Shown one piece after another: positions 49,388 through 60,943 of a stretch of 64,000 bases of DNA (its first letter is position 1; each line of letters begins with the position of its first letter). The position numbers and the translations under genes were made by a program. The notes beneath the pieces are model-generated. The model did not search any database and had not been told where the DNA came from. It saw nothing but the letters and a program-made list of their open reading frames with translations. Source of the stretch: Isoptericola variabilis 225 (GTDB taxonomy: Bacteria > Actinomycetota > Actinomycetes > Actinomycetales > Cellulomonadaceae); the NCBI RefSeq assembly GCF_000215105.1, contig NC_015588.1, positions 1,860,001 to 1,924,000 of the forward strand, read 5' to 3'.

Positions 49388-52300
49388 ATGGAACGGACAG
49401 GACGAGACCGAGGGCTCCGCGGTGGCACGCCACCGCGGGAGCTCAGACGACGGGCACTCGCCGCGACCGCAGGTGCGGTCCTCGCGGCAGGGCTCGCGGT
49501 GGCACCGGTGGCCGCCGCTCCGGCCGCGGACCCCAGCCCGGAGCCGACGTCGCCGTCGGCCGCGCAGGGCAAGGGACAGTCGGCCGGCACCGACGGGGGG
49601 ACGCGAGCCGCGGCCGCCGCGACGCTGCCCACCGACCTGCGGGTGCTGATCTTCCACGGCGACCCCGCCGCGCAGGTCGACCCCGTCGAGGTCGCCGCCG
49701 ACACGATCGGCGAGATCGCGGGCGAGCACGGCTTCGCGGTCGACGTGACGCACGACCCGGCCGCCTTCACCACCGACAACCTCGCGCAGTACCGCGGCGT
49801 GGTGTTCCTCTCCGCCGAGGGCACCGAGCTCGACGCCGACGCCGAGAACGCCCTGCGGGCGTTCGTCGAGGGCGGCGGAGGATTCCTCGGCGTCCGCGAC
49901 GCCGCCCGGGCGCAGGAGCGTTCGCAGTGGTTCACCGGCCTGATCGGGACCCGGCCCGTCGGCAACCTGCCCGACCCGGCCGACGTCGCGAACGTCACCG
50001 CGAGCGCCAACAACCCGCCCAACGAGACCGAGGCCAACCTGACCGACGGCGACCCGGGCACCAAGTGGCTCGCGTTCGAGCGCACCGCGTGGCTCGAGTA
50101 CGAGATGAGCGAGCCGGTCACGGCGGTCCGGTACGCCCTGACGTCGGCCAACGACTTCGACGGCCGGGACCCGCAGTCCTGGACGCTGCAGGCGTCGACC
50201 GACGGCGAGACGTGGGTGGACCTCGACTCGCGCACGGACGAGGACTTCCCGGACCGGTTCCTCACGCGCGACTTCGCGATCGAGAACGACACCGCGTACA
50301 CGCACTTCCGCCTCGACATCACCGAGAACGCCGGCGAGCCGCTGACGCAGCTCGCGGACTGGGCGATCTACGACGCGTCCGCGTTCGAGGGCGAGGAGCC
50401 CGAGATCCCCGTCCAGGAGGCGACGGTCAACGTCGTCGACCGGCACCACCCGGCCAACGAGGGCCTGCCGGTCAACTGGACCCGGTCGGACCGGTGGCTG
50501 AACTGGAGCCCCAACCCGACGGGCGAGGTCCACACGGTGGCCCAGGTCCAGGAGTGGGACTACGACCCGGGCGAGGGCGCGAACGGCCCCTTCCACCCGG
50601 TCTCGTGGTGCCGTGACTACGACGGCGGGCGCTCGTTCTACACCGGCATGGGAGGCACGGCCGAGAGCTACGGCGAGCCCGAGTTCCGCGACCACCTCGC
50701 GGGCGCGCTCCTGTGGTCCACCGGTGTCGTGCGCGGCGACTGCCAGGCGACGATCGGCGCCAACTACACGATCGAGCGACTGACCGGCACGAACGCGCCG
50801 GGCCAGCTCGACCAGATCGGCGAGCCGCACGGCCTGACGATCGCCGACGACGGCGGCGTCTTCTACATCGGCAAGGCGGCGTGCCCGTCCGGCCCGATCG
50901 TGCCGTGGGAGAACCCCGACGTCGGCCTCGGCTGCGGGACGATCCACCGGTGGGACCCCGAGACGAAGGAGACGTCGCTCCTGACCACCCTCGAGGTCAT
51001 GGGCAACCGCGGCAGCGGCTCGGAGCTCGTCAAGAACGAGGAGGGCCTCATCGGCATCACGCTCGACCCCGACTTCGCCGACAACGGCTGGGTCTACGTC
51101 TTCTGGATGCCGCACGAGTCCATCGACCGCGAGCGCCGCGTCGGTGAGCGGACCGTCTCGCGCTTCACGTACGACGCCGAGGCGAACACGATCGACCAGT
51201 CGACCCGCGTGGACCTCATGGCGTGGGAGACGCAGATCCACTCGTGCTGCCACGCCGGCGGCGGCATGGCGTTCGACGACGAGGGCAACCTCTACATCGG
51301 CTCGGGCGACAACAACTCCTCGGGCGGGTCGAACGGCTACTCGGGCAACAACTGGACCCAGGAGTTCGCCGGGATCTCGTTCCAGGACGCTCGGCGCACG
51401 TCGGGCAACACGAACGACTACAACGGCAAGATCCTGCGGATCCACCCGGAGCCCGACGGCACGTACACGATCCCGGAGGGCAACCTGTTCCCCGAGGGCG
51501 AGTACCCGGCGGACAAGACGAAGCCGGAGATCTACGTCATGGGCGTGCGCAACATCTCGCGCCTGGCCTGGGACTCGAAGAACGACTGGCTCACGGCCGC
51601 GTGGGTCGGGCCGGACGCGTTCAGCCCGGACCCGGAGCTCGGTCCGGCGAAGTACGAGACCGCCACGATCATCACGTCCGCGGGCAACCAGGGCTGGCCG
51701 TACTGCATGGGCGACCGTCAGCCGTACCGCGACCGGTCGAACGAGGACGCGAGCGTCCTGACCGGCTGGTACGACTGCGACAACCTGAAGAACACCTCGC
51801 CCCGCAACACCGGCCTCGTGGACATCCCGCCCGCGCGGGACAACATGATCTGGTACTCCCCCGGTGGCGGCGGACCCGTCTTCCCGCGCGACGAGAACGG
51901 GATCCCGTCGTACGTCGACGACGAGGCCACCTACACGCAGCCGTACCTGCGCGGCGGCGGGCAGGCGATCATGGACGGCCCGACGTACCACCGGTCCGAG
52001 GTCGACACCGAGAGCGGCGTCGCCTGGCCGGAGCACTGGGACAACAAGTGGTTCATCGGCGACCAGTCGAACGCGAACAACCGCGTCGCCGTGACGGTGA
52101 ACCCGGACACGGTCGAGGAGGCCGGCCCGCCGGTCTTCGTCGAGGACCTGCGCAGCATCATCCGCTCGGGCGGCGGCAGCAACGCGCTGCAGAGCTGGAT
52201 GGACGCCAAGTTCGGTCCGGACGGCGCGCTGTACATGCTCGACTACGCGGGCGGCTTCTTCTCGCTGCACCCGAACCAGAAGCTCATCCGCATCACCTAC

Positions 52301-53443
52301 GACGGCGGGCCGGCGACCCCGGCACCGGCCGGGACCGCGACCAGCGTCCAGAGCGACCCGCTCACCGTGGCGTTCACGGGAAGCAGCTCGGGCGGCGTGT
52401 CGTGGCACTGGGACTTCGGGGACGGCACCACGTCCACGGAGCCCGACCCCCGGCACACCTACGCGCGCGTCGGGCAGTACGACGCCTCGCTCACCGTCAC
52501 GTACGCCGACGGTGAGGAGGTCACCGTCGACGTGCCGGTCCGGATCACCTGCACGATCCCGGACGGCCGCGGCACGGTGCACGTCGGCGGCACGGACACC
52601 GGGGTGCCGAACGACGACCTCGGCGGCTGCACGATCAACGACCTGATCAACGACGAGGGCGACTGGGACGGCCACGGCGCGTTCATGGAGCACGTCAACA
52701 CGGTGCTCAACCAGCTCCAGGCCGACGGCGTCATCACCGGCAAGGAGAAGGGCGCGATCACCCGTGCGGCGGCGCGCTCCGACGTCGGCAAGCCGGGCCA
52801 GACCGGCTACCGCTGGCTCTTCGACGGGACGAGCGAGTCCCTCGACGGCTGGCGGCAGGCGCCGGGCGGCAGCTTCGAGCTCACCGCCGACGGGTCGCTG
52901 CGCTCGCAGGGCGGGCTGGGCATGCTCTGGTACGAGGCGGAGGAGTTCGGCGACTTCTCCCTCAAGCTCGAGTACCGGGACGTCTCCGCGGGCGACCACT
53001 TCGCCAACAGCGGCGTGTTCACCCGGTTCCCCGACCCGCGCGTCCCCCAGGACGAGCGGCCCGAGTGCGGGCAGCTCACCGGCTCCGAGGCCTGGGTGGC
53101 GATCTACTGCGGCCACGAGATCCAGATCTACGACGGTCCCGGTGGCGAGCCGCAGAAGACCGGCTCGGTCTACAACTTCGACCCGGTCGGGCTGGGCGAC
53201 GCCGGCGTGACGCCCAAGGGCGAGTGGAACTCCTACGAGATCCGCGTCGTCGGGCAGCACTACGAGATCGTCCGCAACGGCGAGGTGATCAACACCTTCG
53301 ACAACGTGCCGGGGATCTCCTCGTCGCGTGCCGGCGACCCGCCCACGGACCTGCGCCAGTTCCTGAGCGGCTACGTGGGCCTGCAGAACCACGGCAACGC
53401 GGACCTCATCGAGTTCCGCAACATCCGGGTGCAGGAGCTGTAG
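49388..53443 (+). CDS. Giant exported protein: ThuA, discoidin, sugar-dehydrogenase propeller, PKD, unnamed module, DUF1080
   Basis: 1351 residues. A signal peptide (to about residue 46) and low-complexity linker come first. Residues about 80-197 are the first half of a ThuA/amidotransferase-like domain (DLRVLIFHGDPAAQ, GGGGFLGVRDAARA). Residues about 199-343 form an F5/8 type C (discoidin) domain inserted into it (ANLTDGDPGTKWLAFERTAW). ThuA resumes (VDRHHPANEGLPVNWTRSDR, GGRSFYTGMGG) to about 455. Residues 458-971 are a glucose/sorbosone dehydrogenase-type propeller (EEGLIGITLDPDFADNGWVY, GNTNDYNGKILRIHPEPDGT, TSAGNQGWPYCMGDRQPYRD). A PKD domain (WHWDFGDGTTS, 986-1055), an unnamed module (about 1056-1136) and a C-terminal DUF1080/3-keto-disaccharide hydrolase domain (about 1138-1351) follow. 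It would act outside the cell on carbohydrates. Confidence 0.85.
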   Translation: MERTGRDRGLRGGTPPRELRRRALAATAGAVLAAGLAVAPVAAAPAADPSPEPTSPSAAQGKGQSAGTDGGTRAAAAATLPTDLRVLIFHGDPAAQVDPVEVAADTIGEIAGEHGFAVDVTHDPAAFTTDNLAQYRGVVFLSAEGTELDADAENALRAFVEGGGGFLGVRDAARAQERSQWFTGLIGTRPVGNLPDPADVANVTASANNPPNETEANLTDGDPGTKWLAFERTAWLEYEMSEPVTAVRYALTSANDFDGRDPQSWTLQASTDGETWVDLDSRTDEDFPDRFLTRDFAIENDTAYTHFRLDITENAGEPLTQLADWAIYDASAFEGEEPEIPVQEATVNVVDRHHPANEGLPVNWTRSDRWLNWSPNPTGEVHTVAQVQEWDYDPGEGANGPFHPVSWCRDYDGGRSFYTGMGGTAESYGEPEFRDHLAGALLWSTGVVRGDCQATIGANYTIERLTGTNAPGQLDQIGEPHGLTIADDGGVFYIGKAACPSGPIVPWENPDVGLGCGTIHRWDPETKETSLLTTLEVMGNRGSGSELVKNEEGLIGITLDPDFADNGWVYVFWMPHESIDRERRVGERTVSRFTYDAEANTIDQSTRVDLMAWETQIHSCCHAGGGMAFDDEGNLYIGSGDNNSSGGSNGYSGNNWTQEFAGISFQDARRTSGNTNDYNGKILRIHPEPDGTYTIPEGNLFPEGEYPADKTKPEIYVMGVRNISRLAWDSKNDWLTAAWVGPDAFSPDPELGPAKYETATIITSAGNQGWPYCMGDRQPYRDRSNEDASVLTGWYDCDNLKNTSPRNTGLVDIPPARDNMIWYSPGGGGPVFPRDENGIPSYVDDEATYTQPYLRGGGQAIMDGPTYHRSEVDTESGVAWPEHWDNKWFIGDQSNANNRVAVTVNPDTVEEAGPPVFVEDLRSIIRSGGGSNALQSWMDAKFGPDGALYMLDYAGGFFSLHPNQKLIRITYDGGPATPAPAGTATSVQSDPLTVAFTGSSSGGVSWHWDFGDGTTSTEPDPRHTYARVGQYDASLTVTYADGEEVTVDVPVRITCTIPDGRGTVHVGGTDTGVPNDDLGGCTINDLINDEGDWDGHGAFMEHVNTVLNQLQADGVITGKEKGAITRAAARSDVGKPGQTGYRWLFDGTSESLDGWRQAPGGSFELTADGSLRSQGGLGMLWYEAEEFGDFSLKLEYRDVSAGDHFANSGVFTRFPDPRVPQDERPECGQLTGSEAWVAIYCGHEIQIYDGPGGEPQKTGSVYNFDPVGLGDAGVTPKGEWNSYEIRVVGQHYEIVRNGEVINTFDNVPGISSSRAGDPPTDLRQFLSGYVGLQNHGNADLIEFRNIRVQEL

Positions 53444-53501
53444 CCCGCCCGGCACCCCTCACGGACGGTCGAGCCGTCCCCCGCAGACCTGAGAGGTACG
53501 C

Positions 53502-56021
53502 ATGTCTTCCGAGAAGCTCCACCGCCGCCGACCGGGCGGCAGACGTCTGCTCCCCCGCTCCAGCGTCGTCGCCGGCGCCCTGACGGGCGCGCTGGTCCTG
53601 GCCGGGCTCGTGCCCGTCGCGGCGGCCGCGCCGCGGCCCGCGCCCGCGTCCGGGCCGGTGGCCGCCACCACCACGACGACAACCACCACCACCGTGACGA
53701 CCGACACGTCCACCACCGCGGCCGAGCAGAGCGCCGAGCAGGTGCTCACCTGGACGGCGAACAACAGCGTCACGGCGTACGCCTCGGCCCCGGCGACGGC
53801 CGTCGCCGGCCCGGCCACGATCGTCTTCGACAACAGCGTCACGGCGGGCAACACGATCGGCATGAGCCACACGCTGACGTTCGACACGACGACGCCGGGC
53901 TACAACCACGACGTCACGCTCGACATCCTCGCCAACCCGTGGGACACCAACCGCGGGGTGCACGAGGCGCAGGTCGTCCTGACGCCGGGCACGTACCGCT
54001 ACTTCTGCGCCATCCCCGGCCACGGCACGATGGCGGGCGAGCTCGTCGTCACCGACGGCGGCGGCCAGGACGACACGACCGCGCCGACCGTCACCGCCGA
54101 GGTGACGGGCGAGCAGGACGCCGACGGAGCGTACGTGGGGGCAGCGACCGTGACGCTCTCCGCGGCCGACGACTCCTCCGGCGTCGCGTCGATCGAGTAC
54201 GACCTCGACGACGCCGGCTACACCGCCTACACCGCCCCGGTCGCGGTCGACACGCCCGGCGCGCACACGCTGCGGTACCGAGCCACGGACAACGCCGGCA
54301 ACGTCTCGGAGGTCGGGACGGTGACGTTCACCGTCGCCTCGCCCGACCCGGGCGACGTCACCGCACCGACCGTGACCGCGGAGGTCGCGGGCGAGCGCGA
54401 CGACGACGGTGCGTACGTGGGCTCCGCCACCGTGACGCTCTCCGCCACGGACGACGACTCGGGTGTCGCGTCGATCGAGTACGACCTCGACGGCGCGGGC
54501 TACGTCGAGTACACCGGACCGATCGTCATCGACGAGCCGGGCATGCACATGGTGGGCTACCGCGCCACCGACGAGGCGGGCAACACGTCGGAGGCGGGCA
54601 TGGTCCACCTCGTCGTGGTCGAGGAGCCCGTCGAGGACACCACGCCCCCGACCGTGAGCGCCGAGGTCGCCGGCGAGCAGGACGCCGACGGCGCCTACGT
54701 GGGCGCGGCCACCGTCACCCTCGCCGCGACCGACGACCGCTCCGGGGTCGCGAGCATCGAGTACGACCTCGACGGCGCGGGCTTCACCGCGTACACCGGC
54801 GCGGTCGTGGTCGACACCCCGGGGGCGCACACGCTCGCCTACCGGGCGACCGACGGTGCCGGGAACGTGTCGCAGGCCGGGTCGGTGTCGTTCACCGTCG
54901 TGGAGCCGGTCGAGGAGGACACCACGCCGCCCACCGTGGCGGCGCAGGTCACCGGCGACATGGACGGTGACGGTGCGTACGTCGGCTCCGCGACGGTCGT
55001 GCTGACCGCCGAGGACGCCGGCTCGGGCGTCGCGACGGTCGAGTACGAGCTCGACGGCGGCGGCTTCGCCACGTACACCGGCCCGGTGGCCGTCGACGCC
55101 CCGGGGACGCACACCGTGCGGTTCCGCGCGATCGACAACGCGGGGAACGTCTCCGAGCCCGGGTCGGTGACCTTCACCGTCGTCGAGCCGGAGCCCGACG
55201 ACACCACCGCCCCGACCGTCGAGGCCCAGGTCCTGGGCGAGCAGGACGCTCACGGCCGCTACGTCGGGTCGGCCACGGTAGTCCTGTCCGCCGCGGACAC
55301 CGGCTCGGGCGTGGCGACGGTCGAGTACGAGGTCGACGGCGCCGGCTTCGTCGAGTACACCGACCCCGTCGTCCTCGACACGCCGGGCACCTACGCGGTG
55401 CGGTACCGCGCGGTCGACAACGCGGGCAACGTCTCCGTCCCGGCGAGCCTCGGGCTCACGGTCGTGGCGGCTGACGAGGAGCCCGCCGACACGACCGCGC
55501 CGACCGTGTCCGCCGAGGTCGCGGGCGACCTCGGCGACGACGGCGCGTACCTGGGCTCGGCGACGGTGACGATCACCGCGCAGGACGACGGGTCGGGCGT
55601 CGCGTCGATCGAGTACGCGCTCGGCGACGGACCGTTCCAGGAGTACACCGGACCGGTCACCGTGAGCGCGGCGGGCTCGCACGAGCTGCGGTTCCGGGCG
55701 ACCGACGAGGCGGGCAACACCTCCGAGGTCGAGTCCGTCACGTTCCGCGTGGCGCACGACGGGACCGACGCCTGCCCCGCGTCGGACGAGCGTCCGACCG
55801 TCGTGGTCGCCGGGGTCGTCACGACCGTGCCCAACGTCGACACGGGCAACGGCTGCACGATCAACGATCTCGTGGACGAGGACGGCGCCTACGCCAACCA
55901 CGGCGCGTTCGTGGCGCACGTGCGCGAGCTCGCCGACCGGCTGGTCGCCGACGGCCACATCGGCCCGAAGGACCGGCCGCGTCTCGTCAGCGCGGCCGCG
56001 CGGTCCGACGTCGGCCGCTGA
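53502..56021 (+). CDS. Exported cupredoxin with six Ig-like repeats
   Basis: 839 residues. A signal peptide and Thr-rich linker precede a plastocyanin/azurin-like domain (about residues 80-187) with type 1 copper ligands: His in GMSHTLTFDTT, and Cys, His and Met in YFCAIPGHGTMAGELVVTDG. Six tandem OmpL47/Ig-like repeats of 93-96 residues follow (consensus D-T-T-A-P-T-V, GSATVTLSA, SGVASIEYDLDGAGF, YRATDNAGNVSE). The C-terminus is the same unnamed module found in the preceding giant protein (NGCTINDLVDEDGAYANHGA, then AARSDVGR). No sortase or membrane anchor is seen. It may shuttle electrons on a long stalk next to the copper oxidase and sugar dehydrogenase. Confidence 0.85.
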   Translation: MSSEKLHRRRPGGRRLLPRSSVVAGALTGALVLAGLVPVAAAAPRPAPASGPVAATTTTTTTTTVTTDTSTTAAEQSAEQVLTWTANNSVTAYASAPATAVAGPATIVFDNSVTAGNTIGMSHTLTFDTTTPGYNHDVTLDILANPWDTNRGVHEAQVVLTPGTYRYFCAIPGHGTMAGELVVTDGGGQDDTTAPTVTAEVTGEQDADGAYVGAATVTLSAADDSSGVASIEYDLDDAGYTAYTAPVAVDTPGAHTLRYRATDNAGNVSEVGTVTFTVASPDPGDVTAPTVTAEVAGERDDDGAYVGSATVTLSATDDDSGVASIEYDLDGAGYVEYTGPIVIDEPGMHMVGYRATDEAGNTSEAGMVHLVVVEEPVEDTTPPTVSAEVAGEQDADGAYVGAATVTLAATDDRSGVASIEYDLDGAGFTAYTGAVVVDTPGAHTLAYRATDGAGNVSQAGSVSFTVVEPVEEDTTPPTVAAQVTGDMDGDGAYVGSATVVLTAEDAGSGVATVEYELDGGGFATYTGPVAVDAPGTHTVRFRAIDNAGNVSEPGSVTFTVVEPEPDDTTAPTVEAQVLGEQDAHGRYVGSATVVLSAADTGSGVATVEYEVDGAGFVEYTDPVVLDTPGTYAVRYRAVDNAGNVSVPASLGLTVVAADEEPADTTAPTVSAEVAGDLGDDGAYLGSATVTITAQDDGSGVASIEYALGDGPFQEYTGPVTVSAAGSHELRFRATDEAGNTSEVESVTFRVAHDGTDACPASDERPTVVVAGVVTTVPNVDTGNGCTINDLVDEDGAYANHGAFVAHVRELADRLVADGHIGPKDRPRLVSAAARSDVGR
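54072..55767 (+). repeat. Six tandem repeats of about 282 bp (Ig-like domains)
   Basis: Each unit begins with codons for D-x-T-x-P-T-V and ends with x-F-T-V plus an acidic linker. Repeats 1-5 are closest to one another; repeat 6 differs most (ALGDGPFQEYTGPV). The similarity at DNA level makes copy-number change by recombination possible. Confidence 0.85.
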
Positions 56022-56036
56022 GCCTCGCCCCGAACG

Positions 56037-56084
56037 ACGACGGACGCCCCGCCGCTCCCCAGGGAGCGACGGGGCGTCCGTCGT
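56037..56084. terminator. Bidirectional terminator between the exported-protein row and acnA
   Basis: A 22-bp stem (56037-56058 with 56063-56084) with one mismatch and loop CCAG lies 15 bp after one stop and 18 bp before the other, convergent, stop. Confidence 0.85.
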
Positions 56085-56102
56085 GCGCGGTCCCGTGCGA
56101 CG

Positions 56103-58934
<2,832 letters not shown>

Positions 58935-59065
58935 TACGGCTCCTTCTGCGGGGCGTGACGGGCACGGCGCGCCGGGGCCGTCCGCGGCACCCGGAGCCGT
59001 GCTGGGTCTTGGGGCTCTGCCCAGCCTACGTACCGAAGACCGGGCACGCCCCAGCATAGACCATT

Positions 59066-59083
59066 TATCTTGACGTCAAGATA
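59066..59083. promoter_or_regulatory. 18-bp perfect palindrome in the acnA promoter
   Basis: TATCTTGACGTCAAGATA at 59066-59083 is fully self-complementary. On the acnA strand it contains TTGACG, a good -35, with TATGCT 15 nt further on, so a dimeric regulator bound here would block RNA polymerase. The bound factor is not known to me. Confidence 0.7.
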
Positions 59084-59095
59084 CTTAGGGTCGCC

Positions 59096-59521
59096 TCACG
59101 GCCACCGGTCGAGGACGACCTCGACGTCGAGCCGCTCGAGGTCCACGCCGTCGGGCACCGCGACGACGCTGGTCGTCCAGGCGAGGTCGTCGGTGCAGGG
59201 CCCGCGTTCCTCCACGGACAGGGTCACCGTCACCAGGTCGCCGTCGGCCTGCACGTCGCTCGCGACGTACGGGCACGACGAGCTCCCGGCGGCGTAGACC
59301 GCGAGCCGACGCGTCTGCGGGTCCAGCACCCAGCCGGGCTCGAACGTCTCGGGCGGCACGTCGGCAGCCGGCGGCAGGCCCGGGTACGTCTCGACGGCCA
59401 CGCGCGCGGGCGGCCGGGCGACGAGCGCGACGACGAGCGCCACGGCCACCGCGAGCGCGATGACCGCGAGCCGCGTGGGCAGCCAGCGCCGTACGGAGCG
59501 GTCGCGCGCGTCGTCGTCCAC
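59096..59521 (-). CDS. Hypothetical membrane-anchored protein
   Basis: 141 residues: basic N-terminus, one membrane helix ([20 protein letters not shown], about residues 17-36), then an outer beta-rich domain with two cysteines (GSSSCPYVAS, EERGPCTDDL) that could form a disulfide. No family recognised. GTG start with leaderless TACGGT 6 nt upstream. It lies between acnA and the methyltransferase gene on the same strand. Confidence 0.65.
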   Translation of the reverse strand: MDDDARDRSVRRWLPTRLAVIALAVAVALVVALVARPPARVAVETYPGLPPAADVPPETFEPGWVLDPQTRRLAVYAAGSSSCPYVASDVQADGDLVTVTLSVEERGPCTDDLAWTTSVVAVPDGVDLERLDVEVVLDRWP

Positions 59522-59545
59522 GCCTCGACCGTACCGCCAGGCCGG

Positions 59546-60856
59546 TCAGCGGGTGAGGACCGCGACCGCCTCGACGTGGTGCGTCATGGGGAACAGGTCG
59601 AACCCGCGCAGCGACGCGAGCTCGTACCCGCGCTCGCCGAGGTACCCGACGTCGCGCGCCAGCGCGGCCGGGTCGCACGCGACGTAGACGACGCGCGACG
59701 GCGCGCGGTCGGCGATCGCGTCGACGACGGTCCGCCCCGCGCCCGCGCGCGGCGGGTCGAGCACGACGACGTCGGCCGCACCGACGCCCGCTCCCCCGGC
59801 GTCGCCGTCGGTGAGGACCCGGTCGACCGCGCCGAGGTGGAGCTCGACGTGGGGCAGGTCGTGCGCGTTGCGCCGCGCGTCCTTGACCGCGCGGGCGTCG
59901 CCCTCGACGGCGACCACGCGCCCGTCGGGACCGACGGCGTGCGCGAGCGGCAGCGTGAACAGGCCCGCGCCCGAGTAGAGGTCGAGCACCGTCGCGCCCG
60001 CGACGTCGCCCGACTGCCCGAGCACGGCGTCGAGGACCGCCCCGGCGAGCACGCCGGGCGCCTCGCGGTGCACCTGCCAGAAGCCGTCGGCGGCGACCCG
60101 GTACCGGTGCTCGACGCCGCCGGCGCGGACGGTCTCGGTCACGGCGCGCCGCGCGTTGGGCCGGGTGTCGGGCGTGCCGCGCCGCACGGGTGCGCCGTCG
60201 AGGAGGAGCACGGGCGCGGACCCGTCGGCCGGGGCCACGAGCTCGAGGCGTGCGCCCGGTCGCCAGCGCCGGGTCCACACGCCCTCCGCCTCGGCCAGCG
60301 CGGCGACCGCCTCGGTCGCGAGCGGCATGCGGTCGAGGGCGACGACGTCGTGCGAGCGGAAGCGGCGCATCCCGGCGCGGCCCTCGCCGTCCGCCACGAG
60401 CTCGACGCGCGTGCGGTACGCGAGGCCGCCACGCTCGTCGTCACCCGGCGCCGCCTCGACCGCGACCGTGCGCTCGACGTGCGCGATGCGGCGCAGCTGG
60501 TCGGCGAGCACGTCGGCCTTCCAGCGCCGCTGGCCCGGCAGCGAGACGTGCGCGAGCTCCCCGCCCCCGACGCCGCCCGGGCCGGCCTCGGGCCAGGCGG
60601 ACTCGACGCGGTCGGGCGACGCCTCGAGCACCTCGACGGCGTCGGCGCGCCAGAACCGCGACCCGCTCTCGGTGACGCGGGCGCGGACGCGCTCGCCCGG
60701 CAGCGCGTGGCGCACGAAGACGACGCGGCCGTCGAGCCGCGCGACGCAGTGGCCACCGTGGGCGGCCGGACCGACCTCGAGCTCGAGCTCGCGGCCGGCC
60801 TCCGGGTCGGGGGTCGAGGGACGCGGGCGCGGCGAGGAACGACGGGGTCGGGGCAT
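59546..60856 (-). CDS. TRAM-domain class I RNA methyltransferase (RumA/TrmA family)
   Basis: A 436-residue m5U-type RNA methyltransferase. The TRAM domain is near the N-terminus (LELEVGPAAHGGHCVARLDG, VFVRHALPGERVRARVTESG). The SAM-binding motif is TVLDLYSGAGLFTLPLAHAV, the Q-x-N-type substrate region FWQVHREAPGVLAGAVLDAV, and motif IV is VVVLDPPRAGAGRTVVDAI. The catalytic cysteine is in VVYVACDPAALARDVGYLGE, and the general-base Glu in FPMTHHVEAVAVL. The cysteine cluster for an iron-sulfur centre found in RumA is not seen. Two ATGs compete: 60856 has GGGGAG at about 10 nt and is preferred over 60865. Confidence 0.85.
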   Translation of the reverse strand: MPRPRRSSPRPRPSTPDPEAGRELELEVGPAAHGGHCVARLDGRVVFVRHALPGERVRARVTESGSRFWRADAVEVLEASPDRVESAWPEAGPGGVGGGELAHVSLPGQRRWKADVLADQLRRIAHVERTVAVEAAPGDDERGGLAYRTRVELVADGEGRAGMRRFRSHDVVALDRMPLATEAVAALAEAEGVWTRRWRPGARLELVAPADGSAPVLLLDGAPVRRGTPDTRPNARRAVTETVRAGGVEHRYRVAADGFWQVHREAPGVLAGAVLDAVLGQSGDVAGATVLDLYSGAGLFTLPLAHAVGPDGRVVAVEGDARAVKDARRNAHDLPHVELHLGAVDRVLTDGDAGGAGVGAADVVVLDPPRAGAGRTVVDAIADRAPSRVVYVACDPAALARDVGYLGERGYELASLRGFDLFPMTHHVEAVAVLTR

Positions 60857-60943
60857 GGGTGCCATTCTCCCCCGCCGCGAGCGCCTCGCCCGACGTCGTC
60901 CGCGTGACGTGCGGCTCAGTGCGTGCGGCCGGGGCCGGGCGGC

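Noticed and set aside
54072-55767. Regularly spaced repeats considered as a CRISPR or minisatellite array
   Set aside because: The units are about 282 bp, in frame, and encode Ig-like domains. There are no short identical repeats with unique spacers.
59546-60856. Assignment to RumA (23S rRNA U1939) specifically
   Set aside because: The iron-sulfur cysteine cluster of RumA is not visible, so only the family is claimed.
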